The notes under the pieces were generated by a model. It was given only the letters and a program-made list of their open reading frames with translations. It was not told where the DNA came from and ran no database searches. DNA of 5,445 bases from Lachnospiraceae bacterium (GTDB taxonomy: Bacteria > Bacillota_A > Clostridia > Lachnospirales > Lachnospiraceae): the NCBI GenBank assembly GCA_017553965.1, contig JAFZJK010000204.1, forward strand, positions 1 through 5,445, read 5' to 3'. Made by a program: the position numbers and the translations under genes. Shown here piece after piece: positions 1 to 5,445 of the stretch (positions are counted from its first letter, which is position 1; each line of letters begins with the position of its first letter).

Positions 1-1
1 C

Positions 2-658
2 CTGGAAAGTACACTTTTCCCTGTTTCGGATGATGACGGAGAGATGGTATTTGTTAAGGAAGAGATAGACTCTCTTGTATCAAATGTTAAAACAGTAGCT
101 TTTGGTATGGGTATCGGGGTAAGCGAAGAAACAGGGAAGATACTTGAGTACCTTATAGAAAACTATTCAGGTACCATGATAGTGGATGCGGACGGACTAA
201 CTTGTTTATCTAAGCTTGACCGTGAAAAGATCCGTTCTAAAAAATGTAAGCTGGTACTTACTCCACACATTAAGGAGTTTGAGCGTTTAAGCGGACATGA
301 AAAAAACGAGATCCTGGAACACTCCATAGATCTCGCCTGTGAATATGCTCTTGATATCGGAGCCGTAGTGTTGTTAAAAGGTCCGTCGACCATAGTTACA
401 GACGGTACGGAAGTTTATATAGTTGATGCCGGATGTTCCGGTATGGCTACCGCGGGGAGCGGAGATGTCCTTTCCGGCATACTTTCCGCTACATGCGCCT
501 ATATACCGGATACGCTTACGGCTGTAGCAGCCGGTGCTTACATCAACGGGAAAGCCGGTGAAGCAGCTCAAGATAGGTATGGCTCTGTAAGTATGGTAGC
601 AAGTGATACCGTAACTGAAATAGCCGGTGCGATCGCCGGGCTTTCAAAGCAAGTATAA
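2..658 (+). CDS. nnrD: NAD(P)H-hydrate dehydratase, C-terminal part (partial, 5' end outside window)
   Basis: The reading frame is open from the window edge to a TAA at 656-658, giving 218 visible residues. The Met codon at 44 is internal, because the frame continues upstream of it with plausible coding sequence. The family repairs damaged NAD(P)H: using ADP or ATP, it dehydrates S-NAD(P)H hydrate back to NAD(P)H in the cytoplasm. Visible ribokinase-fold signatures, in visible-residue numbering, are GMGIG near 35, DADG near 62, TPHIKEF near 87, LKGP near 125, and GMATAGSGDVLSG near 148-160, which holds the catalytic-type Asp155. The C-terminal GAYINGKAGE and ASDTVTEI stretches also fit the family. 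The consensus NPGMATGG appears here as CSGMATAG, a mild variation. The missing part could be only the N-terminus of this domain or a fused NnrE epimerase domain; the window cannot tell. The gene converges on aguB. Confidence 0.9.
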   Translation: MESTLFPVSDDDGEMVFVKEEIDSLVSNVKTVAFGMGIGVSEETGKILEYLIENYSGTMIVDADGLTCLSKLDREKIRSKKCKLVLTPHIKEFERLSGHEKNEILEHSIDLACEYALDIGAVVLLKGPSTIVTDGTEVYIVDAGCSGMATAGSGDVLSGILSATCAYIPDTLTAVAAGAYINGKAGEAAQDRYGSVSMVASDTVTEIAGAIAGLSKQV

Positions 659-665
659 AAAGAAT

Positions 666-693
666 CCCGGCATCACTTTACGGTAATGCCGGG
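666..693 (-). terminator. Probable intrinsic terminator of the aguA-aguB operon, possibly bidirectional
   Basis: An 8-bp perfect inverted repeat, CCCGGCAT (666-673) and ATGCCGGG (686-693), surrounds a 12-nt loop. Read on the minus strand, the stem is followed by ATTCTTTTTATAC, a reasonable U-tract, just past the aguB stop codon. Read on the plus strand, the stem lies 8 bases after the nnrD stop but is followed only by a weaker T-rich stretch (701-709). The site fits a convergent gene pair. Termination of aguAB is the stronger claim; termination of nnrD is an inference. Confidence 0.75.
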
Positions 694-702
694 CTCAAAT
701 GT

Positions 703-1578
703 TTATTTTACGATGTCCTTGTACATTTCAGGACGTCTGTCACGGAAAAGACCCCAGGAGAGTCTGTTTTCAGCAATCTGGTCAAGGTCGAAGCTTTGGA
801 TGAGGATCTCCTCCTTAGCACGGGAAGCACTTTGTATGAGCTCACCGGTTTCATCGGTAATAAATGAAGAACCGTAAAAGATGAGAGAGGATTTCAGTCC
901 TGCATTTTCCTCGCAGGGCTCGACATCCTCTTTTCCTATCCTGTTGGCAGCGACTACGGGTACCAGGTTGGATGCGGAATGTCCCTGCATGCATCTTCTC
1001 CAGTGAGGCATGCTGTCGGTTTCAAGTATGGGCTCGGATCCGATGGCAGTAGGATAGAAGATGATCTCGGCACCCTTTAACGCCAGTACTCTGGCTGTTT
1101 CGGGGAACCACTGGTCCCAGCATATGCCGGCACCCAGTCTTCCGTATTTCGTATCAAATACCATAAAGCCGGTATTTCCGGGGGTAAAATAAAACTTTTC
1201 CTGATAGAAATGATCGTCCGGTATATGGGTTTTTCTGTATACTCCAAGGAGTGAGCCGTCGGCATCGATCCAGGCGAGCGAGTTGTACAGTACGTTACCG
1301 TCCTTCTCGTAAAAGCTTATGGGAAGGACTACGTTTAATTCCTTGGCAAGCTTACGAGCAGCCTTTACTGCGGGGTTCTCATCCACCGGTAAGGCATACT
1401 TATAGAAATCATATCTTCTCTGCTGACAGAAGTATTCTCTTTCAAAAAGCTCGGGCAGCAGGATCACCTGTGCACCCTTTGCAGCAGCCTCGCGTACCAT
1501 TTTTTCGGCTTTTGCTATATTTTCTTCAACATTTTTGCTGCACTGCATCTGTATGGCAGCTACTGTGATATTTCTCAT
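703..1578 (-). CDS. aguB: N-carbamoylputrescine amidase (nitrilase superfamily)
   Basis: This 291-residue protein is full length for the family. It hydrolyses N-carbamoylputrescine to putrescine, CO2 and ammonia in the cytoplasm, the last step of the agmatine route to putrescine. The carbon-nitrogen hydrolase fold spans the protein. The catalytic triad is visible: Glu43 in LLPELFE, Lys116 in YRKTHIPD, and Cys153 in GICWDQWFPE. The CWDQWFPE block, the ELFEREYFCQ block and the EKFYFTPG block are typical of AguB rather than of other nitrilase-family amidases. The ATG start fits the family N-terminus (MRNITVAAIQ) and has an AAAGGG ribosome binding site (plus-strand 1587-1592) 8 nt upstream. The gene lies 93 bp downstream of aguA on the same strand, which strongly supports the substrate assignment. 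A related amidase specificity is possible from sequence alone but unlikely given the neighbour. Confidence 0.95.
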   Translation of the reverse strand: MRNITVAAIQMQCSKNVEENIAKAEKMVREAAAKGAQVILLPELFEREYFCQQRRYDFYKYALPVDENPAVKAARKLAKELNVVLPISFYEKDGNVLYNSLAWIDADGSLLGVYRKTHIPDDHFYQEKFYFTPGNTGFMVFDTKYGRLGAGICWDQWFPETARVLALKGAEIIFYPTAIGSEPILETDSMPHWRRCMQGHSASNLVPVVAANRIGKEDVEPCEENAGLKSSLIFYGSSFITDETGELIQSASRAKEEILIQSFDLDQIAENRLSWGLFRDRRPEMYKDIVK

Positions 1579-1604
1579 GATATTATCCCTTTCTTTTGCA
1601 ATAT

Positions 1605-1618
1605 GCCGCTTTTGCGGC
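1605..1618 (-). other. Small intercistronic hairpin between aguA and aguB
   Basis: GCCGC (1605-1609) and GCGGC (1614-1618) form a perfect 5-bp stem with a 4-nt loop, AAAA in the aguAB transcript. It lies in the 93-bp gap, about 11 nt before the aguB Shine-Dalgarno in the direction of transcription. No U-tract follows, so it is not a convincing terminator. It could protect or space the messenger between the two genes, which is inference. Confidence 0.4.
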
Positions 1619-1671
1619 CCTCACAATATCTGGTATGGAAACCCAAAGAAAACCGAACGTAATGGGGGTCA

Positions 1672-2799
1672 TCAGACCGGTTTTCCCATCGGTATCTGCT
1701 GTGTAATACAATGTATGTTACCGCCGCCGAGCAGTATGTCACGGGCAGGTATCTGTACTATTTTTCTTTCCGGACAGAGCTTTTCCATGATCTTTACGGC
1801 TTCATGGTCACTCTCTGTATTTTCTCCACCGAATGCGGGAAGTATCACCGAATCATTTGAAAAATAGAAGTTAACGTAGGATGCGGCAAGTCTTTCACCG
1901 ACTTCTCTTTCGTCCTCACCCTCTTCGAACTCATAGCCTAACAGGTCTTCTTCACGGATAAACACATGCTTCTCGGGGATGGGAAGCTTGTGGACGGTTA
2001 TCTTACGCCCTTTTGCATCGGTCTCATTTTCCAGGACCTTAAGGTCTTCTAAGGAAAGCGCGTATTGCGGGTCATTTTCGTCATCCGTCCAGGCCAGGAC
2101 CACTTCGCCCGGTCGTATAAAGGCACATATGTTATCCACATGTCCGTCGGTTTCGTCGTTATATATACCGTTCGGAAGCCAGATGACTTTTTCAGCGCCT
2201 AAATACAGTTTTAGTTTTTCTTCTATTTCTTCCTTGGTCAAATCAGGGTTTCTGCCGGGGCTCAGCAGGCATTCACCGGTTACCATCACGGTACCTTCAC
2301 CGTCGGAATGTATTGAGCCGCCCTCCAGGACAAAAGGTGTAGCATCATATGCTTTGTAGCCGGTAAGACCCGCGAAATACAGGGCAAATGCATCATCCTT
2401 ATCCCACGAAGGGTACAGTCCGTTATATTCCCCGCCCCAGGCGTTGAAGGTCCAGTTGACAGCCCTTACCTCGCCTGCATTGTTTTTTACGAATGTGGGA
2501 GCTACGTCTCTCGCCCATGCATCATCTGTTTCCGCTTTAAATACATGGACATTTTCTATCCCGGACAGCTCCGTTACGGCATTTTCATAGCAGCTTTCGC
2601 CTGCCGCCACAAACACTTCTTCGCTTTTTGATATGGCGGTGATTATTTCCTTAAAAGCACGTCTTGCGGCTTTTGCACCATATGGCCACGATCCGGGACG
2701 TTCCGGCCATATCATTATACAGCCCCTCTGGGGTTCAAATTCACCGGGCATATGAAATCCGTCATCCCGGGGAATGCTGTTTATTATACTTACTTCCAT
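1672..2799 (-). CDS. aguA: Agmatine deiminase
   Basis: This 375-residue protein has the expected family length. It converts agmatine to N-carbamoylputrescine and ammonia, supplying the substrate of the downstream AguB. It belongs to the guanidine-modifying (arginine deiminase-like, peptidyl-arginine-deiminase-like) superfamily with a cysteine nucleophile. Visible motifs are GFHMPGEFEPQ and WPERPGSW near the N-terminus, DDAWARD (Asp98), LEGGSIHSDG (159-167), NDETDGHVDN with Glu216, His220 and Asp222, and GGGNIHCITQQ with the nucleophile Cys364 near the C-terminus. All expected catalytic positions appear present. The frame stays open upstream to a TTG at 2922, but the ATG at 2797-2799 is preferred: it gives the family N-terminus and has AAGGAG (plus-strand 2810-2815) 10 nt upstream. 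The gene is divergent from the HD-GYP gene. No arginine decarboxylase is visible in the window, so agmatine must come from a gene elsewhere or from uptake. Confidence 0.96.
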   Translation of the reverse strand: MEVSIINSIPRDDGFHMPGEFEPQRGCIMIWPERPGSWPYGAKAARRAFKEIITAISKSEEVFVAAGESCYENAVTELSGIENVHVFKAETDDAWARDVAPTFVKNNAGEVRAVNWTFNAWGGEYNGLYPSWDKDDAFALYFAGLTGYKAYDATPFVLEGGSIHSDGEGTVMVTGECLLSPGRNPDLTKEEIEEKLKLYLGAEKVIWLPNGIYNDETDGHVDNICAFIRPGEVVLAWTDDENDPQYALSLEDLKVLENETDAKGRKITVHKLPIPEKHVFIREEDLLGYEFEEGEDEREVGERLAASYVNFYFSNDSVILPAFGGENTESDHEAVKIMEKLCPERKIVQIPARDILLGGGNIHCITQQIPMGKPV

Positions 2800-2800
2800 G

Positions 2801-2882
2801 ACCGTACCGCTCCTTATGTTTTTATTGTCGAATACCGCGCAAGCAGCGTTTGACAGTCGGTCCGCGCAATGTCCGGCGCGGT
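2801..2882 (-). promoter_or_regulatory. aguA leader with competing inverted repeats (possible RNA switch)
   Basis: On the minus strand, the arm ACCGCGC (plus 2876-2882) can pair with GCGCGG (2862-2867; 6 bp, 8-nt loop) or with GCGCGGT (2834-2840; 7 bp, 35-nt loop). These two partners lie inside an exact 8-base direct repeat, TTGCGCGG on the minus strand, at 2862-2869 and 2835-2842. The extended arm ACCGCGCC (2875-2882) can also pair at 7 of 8 positions with GGAGCGGT (2806-2813), which includes the GGAG of the aguA Shine-Dalgarno. The pairings are mutually exclusive, as in translational attenuators. The complementarity is seen directly; regulation is inference, and the stretch matches no named riboswitch that I recognise. 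Confidence 0.35.
2810..2815 (-). promoter_or_regulatory. aguA ribosome binding site that decides the start
   Basis: The minus strand reads AAGGAG, 10 nt before the ATG at 2799. This match selects the internal ATG over the upstream in-frame TTG at 2922, which has no comparable site and would add 41 residues absent from the family. Confidence 0.75.
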
Positions 2883-2893
2883 TTCTATCATAC

Positions 2894-2922
2894 AGAATAT
2901 CATAATTGTCAGGCCCTTGCAA
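2894..2922 (-). promoter_or_regulatory. Weak candidate promoter for aguA-aguB
   Basis: On the minus strand, TTGCAA (2917-2922) and TATTCT (2894-2899) are separated by 17 nt and each matches 4 of 6 consensus positions. Initiation here would give a leader of roughly 90 nt containing the GC-rich inverted repeats. CTGACA and TATGAT hexamers also occur nearby but with poor spacing, so the assignment is tentative. Confidence 0.25.
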
Positions 2923-2947
2923 CAGCTTCTTTTATGACTAAAAAATA

Positions 2948-2976
2948 TTGCATTACCATATGAATTATGGTAAAAT
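2948..2976 (+). promoter_or_regulatory. Extended -10 promoter for the HD-GYP gene
   Basis: A TTGCAT -35-like box (2948-2953) and a TAAAAT -10 box (2971-2976, 5 of 6 to consensus) are separated by 17 nt. TGG precedes the -10, giving the TGn extended -10 element. Initiation near 2983 would leave a 5' untranslated leader of about 47 nt. A second possible -10, TATAGT (2992-2997), lacks a good -35. Confidence 0.5.
2953..2973. promoter_or_regulatory. 21-bp palindrome, candidate operator between divergent genes
   Basis: TTACCATA (2953-2960) and TATGGTAA (2966-2973) are perfect 8-bp arms around the 5-nt spacer TGAAT. The palindrome fills the spacer of the predicted rightward promoter and overlaps the first bases of its -10. 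This is the geometry of a dimeric repressor operator. The stem has only two GC pairs and no adjacent U-tract in either direction, which argues against a terminator. The cognate regulator is not in the window. Confidence 0.5.
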
Positions 2977-3029
2977 TAGTATATATTTTTCTATAGTGTA
3001 ATCTGATCTGAAAAGAGGGATAAAAGTAT

Positions 3030-5432
3030 ATGTTGGAATTCTTAAGAGAATATCAACTTAATATAATGCTTATCCTTATCGGAGTCTGCGGTTTGCTGGC
3101 TTTTCTTGTGCTGATCACAAGAGCTATCCCGTTAAAACGCAGGTTTATCCTTATGGGCATGGAGCTCTGTGCCATGTTCCTGCTTATAGCCGACCGGTAC
3201 GCATATATATACCGCGGCGATGCCAGCGATATGGGTTATTGGATGGTCAGAATATGTAATTTCAGTGTATATTTGATGACATTGCTCATCATTGTCATTT
3301 TTAATCTGTATCTCGGAAACCTGTGCCTTAACGAGGTTGGGCTTAAAGTATTGCCCAAACGTATGCGTATAGCACATATACTGGCCGCTGTCGATGGTGT
3401 ATTACTTATTTTGGGTGCGGTATTTGGATGGTTTTATACCTTTGACGAGTTTAACAAATACCAAAGAACTCCGGCCTTTTTCATAAGTTATCTGATCCCG
3501 CTGACGATCCATCTGCTTCTGCTTACCGTTATCTGTCAGTACAGATCCCGCCTCTCAAAAGGTGTACGTCTTTCACTGATCTTATTTACGGTAGTACCGT
3601 TCCTTGCTTCCCTACTGCAGATATATGCATACGGACTTTCACTTACCAATATGACCATGGTAGGTCTGGTAGTCCTGCTCTATATCTTCTCGCTGCTTGA
3701 CATGAATGATGCCGTAGAGCATGCCAGAGAAATTGAGATCAAGGTCATAAGGGAAGAGCAGAAAAATGCAGAAATGATATTCGAACAGACGGCACTGGCG
3801 CTTGCCGGCGCGATCGATGCGAAGGACAAGTACACTCACGGACACTCACTGCGAGTGGCTGAGTATTCAAGAGCTATCGCGAAAGCTTCCGGCAAGGATG
3901 AAAGGGAGTGCAGGGAAATATATTATACAGCACTTCTTCATGATGTGGGTAAGATAGGTATAGCCGATGTCATAATCAATAAAGAAGGAAAGCTTACAAA
4001 GGAAGAGTTTGACAAGATAAAGGAACATCCCATTATAGGAAAAAGGATACTTTCAAGTATCAGCAGGCTGCCTTATTTAAGTATAGGTGCCAATTATCAT
4101 CATGAAAGATATGACGGAAAAGGTTATCCCGAGCAGCTTAAAGGTGATGATATCCCTGCTATAGCCAGGATCATAGCTATAGCGGATGCTTATGATGCCA
4201 TGTCATCCAAGCGTAGTTACAGGGATCCGCTTCCCCAGCAAAAGGTACGTGAGGAGCTGGTAAAAGGTATGGGTACGCAGTTCGATCCGGTCTTTGCCAG
4301 AGAGATGCTCCATCTTATCGATGTGGATACCGAGTATGAGATGCAGGAAAGAGAGGAAGTTACCCAGCTTGAAGGAAGAAACGAGGTAACGGTCGAAGAA
4401 TACAGGTCTGCCATATCTGAGGGTATTCTCCTTTCGGAATATTCAACACTCATACGTCTTCGTGTAAAAGAGGACGAGGCATATAAAAGAAAAGGAAAGA
4501 CCGGCATGCCGGCAGTTCTTCTCTTTGATTCGCTTGATGCGAGAGCACATTTTGCGGATAATAAACGGGATGAGATGCTTTATCTCGAATATGCCGAGCT
4601 AAGACCGGACGGCAGATGCTCTTGTATAGGAGCCAGAAAGGTACAGGAGTCCAAGATAAATGACCGGAGCGTATATGCGGATATTGACCGTACAAAGGAT
4701 GACGACTATGTTATAGAAGCGGTTAAATATGAAGATCATGTACGGGTTAAGATCGCATCCGAAACAGACGCCTGGGAATATATAGTGGCATTACAGGATT
4801 GCTCAAGGTATTGCTACCTCGGTATAACCGGAGAGTATTGCAACATAGTTATCAATGAAGTTACAAAATCAGAAACACCGATAACCGAAGGAGATATCCC
4901 TCGGTTAGTCGAAAAGATAAGCTATATCAATGTACCGGAGGGAGATATACCGAACGTCCAGATAAATGGCTGGAGAACTGCGGCGTCAGAAGCACTTCCG
5001 GTTAAAAACGAAATGAACATCACCTTCCATACCATGAGTCTTCCGACTGCGAGACTTGTATGGCATTGTCCTTCGCTATTCTTCTTCACCGGACCGGACG
5101 GAAAAGTGGACGGAGAAGGCTACCGCGAGCTTTGTCTTATAAGAATGGACGGGGAAAGCTGGAAGGGCGATGACGCTGTTGATAACAGCATACTGACGAA
5201 CAAAGCAGATGATTTTGCCGGTTGGGAAAGCTGGAAGGCCAACAATAAAAAAGGTCTTGACTGCTCAATCCATATAAAAAGAAATAATAACAGGATAGTG
5301 GTCACCACCGAAAACAGCGGTATACAGATCAAGAACACGATCGATATAAACGATGATACTGTTGAGAATATATATGTAGCGCTTAGCGGCGACCAGTGTG
5401 CACTGACGAATATAAAAATAAAAGAGATTTAA
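3030..5432 (+). CDS. Seven-helix membrane HD-GYP cyclic-di-GMP phosphodiesterase with C-terminal beta-rich modules
   Basis: This 800-residue protein probably hydrolyses cyclic di-GMP on the cytoplasmic side of the membrane in response to a signal. Seven hydrophobic segments lie near residues 12-30, 38-56, 75-97, 113-135, 149-169, 180-200 and 207-224. Positive residues in alternate loops (TRAIPLKRRF, LPKRMR, QYRSRLSKGVR) predict the N-terminus outside and the C-terminus inside. A charged helical linker (225-255) leads to the HD-GYP domain (about 255-430). Metal and active-site residues are intact: His272 in THGHS, His304-Asp305 and Lys308 in LLHDVGKIG, His333 in KEHPIIG, His357-His358 and the GYP signature in HHERYDGKGYP, and Asp386 in AIADAYDAM. 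Residues 440-800 form a beta-rich tail, perhaps two related lectin-like sandwiches ending in LGITGEYC and VALSGDQC. No GGDEF domain is present. The ATG follows AGAGGG (3014-3019) by 10 nt. The C-terminal domain's ligand is unknown. Confidence 0.93.
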   Translation: MLEFLREYQLNIMLILIGVCGLLAFLVLITRAIPLKRRFILMGMELCAMFLLIADRYAYIYRGDASDMGYWMVRICNFSVYLMTLLIIVIFNLYLGNLCLNEVGLKVLPKRMRIAHILAAVDGVLLILGAVFGWFYTFDEFNKYQRTPAFFISYLIPLTIHLLLLTVICQYRSRLSKGVRLSLILFTVVPFLASLLQIYAYGLSLTNMTMVGLVVLLYIFSLLDMNDAVEHAREIEIKVIREEQKNAEMIFEQTALALAGAIDAKDKYTHGHSLRVAEYSRAIAKASGKDERECREIYYTALLHDVGKIGIADVIINKEGKLTKEEFDKIKEHPIIGKRILSSISRLPYLSIGANYHHERYDGKGYPEQLKGDDIPAIARIIAIADAYDAMSSKRSYRDPLPQQKVREELVKGMGTQFDPVFAREMLHLIDVDTEYEMQEREEVTQLEGRNEVTVEEYRSAISEGILLSEYSTLIRLRVKEDEAYKRKGKTGMPAVLLFDSLDARAHFADNKRDEMLYLEYAELRPDGRCSCIGARKVQESKINDRSVYADIDRTKDDDYVIEAVKYEDHVRVKIASETDAWEYIVALQDCSRYCYLGITGEYCNIVINEVTKSETPITEGDIPRLVEKISYINVPEGDIPNVQINGWRTAASEALPVKNEMNITFHTMSLPTARLVWHCPSLFFFTGPDGKVDGEGYRELCLIRMDGESWKGDDAVDNSILTNKADDFAGWESWKANNKKGLDCSIHIKRNNNRIVVTTENSGIQIKNTIDINDDTVENIYVALSGDQCALTNIKIKEI

Positions 5433-5445
5433 AAAATAATAAAAC

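Noticed and set aside
1251..1568. 105-codon open frame on the plus strand inside aguB
   Set aside because: It is antisense to the catalytic N-terminal half of aguB, with an Arg/Ser-rich composition and no family resemblance.
1605..1618. Terminator between aguA and aguB
   Set aside because: The stem is only 5 bp with no U-tract after it in either direction, and the two genes act in consecutive steps, so an internal stop is unlikely.
1535..1867. 110-codon plus-strand open frame spanning the aguA-aguB gap
   Set aside because: It overlaps both confirmed genes in antisense and uses sequence that includes the aguB ribosome binding site; no domain is visible.
1979..2359. 126-codon open frame on the plus strand
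   Set aside because: It lies wholly antisense within aguA, is rich in Ser, and has no recognisable domain. It is a shadow of a well-supported gene.
2800..2922. A 41-residue N-terminal extension of AguA starting at a TTG at 2922
   Set aside because: It has no good ribosome binding site, the extra residues are not part of the agmatine deiminase family, and the ATG at 2799 has AAGGAG upstream. The open frame here is better read as the untranslated leader.
2953..2973. Intrinsic terminator at the palindrome TTACCATA / TATGGTAA
   Set aside because: The stem has only two GC pairs, T-runs are several bases away on both sides, and no gene ends next to it. An operator role fits the divergent position better.
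4217..4695. Two minus-strand open frames (81 and 96 codons) opposite the HD-GYP gene
   Set aside because: They are antisense to a continuous 800-codon gene, are Ser/Pro-rich or of mixed composition, and show no domain.

Overview
The window looks like chromosomal DNA from an anaerobic Gram-positive bacterium of the Clostridia, probably Lachnospiraceae (Butyrivibrio-like). The grounds are moderate GC, AGGAG-type ribosome binding sites, the agmatine deiminase / N-carbamoylputrescine amidase pair, and a large 7-helix membrane HD-GYP protein with a beta-rich tail. The taxonomic call is an inference from protein style, not from a marker gene. No mobile element, CRISPR array, tRNA or rRNA is visible.

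Layout, left to right. (1) Positions 2-658, + strand: the 3' part of a NAD(P)H-hydrate dehydratase gene (nnrD / YjeF C-terminal domain), cut by the window edge. (2) Positions 659-702: a short convergent gap holding a GC-rich hairpin that probably terminates the minus-strand operon and perhaps both genes. (3) Positions 703-2799, - strand: a two-gene operon transcribed aguA then aguB. Agmatine deiminase followed by N-carbamoylputrescine amidase converts agmatine to putrescine. A 93-bp gap with a small hairpin separates the two genes. (4) Positions 2800-3029: a divergent control region. It contains a GC-rich aguA leader with competing inverted repeats, and a 21-bp perfect palindrome lying over a good extended -10 promoter that faces right. 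(5) Positions 3030-5432, + strand: an 800-residue membrane protein with seven predicted N-terminal helices, a linker helix, an intact HD-GYP cyclic-di-GMP phosphodiesterase domain, and about 360 residues of C-terminal beta-rich sequence that appears to contain two related modules.

The genes carry out metabolite repair (NnrD), putrescine synthesis (AguA and AguB) and second-messenger signalling (the HD-GYP protein). The shared divergent promoter region raises the possibility that polyamine synthesis and cyclic-di-GMP turnover are co-regulated, but nothing in the sequence proves this. The most interesting items are the architecture of the HD-GYP protein, the palindrome in its promoter, and the aguA leader in which one RNA arm can pair with three different partners, one of them the Shine-Dalgarno sequence.
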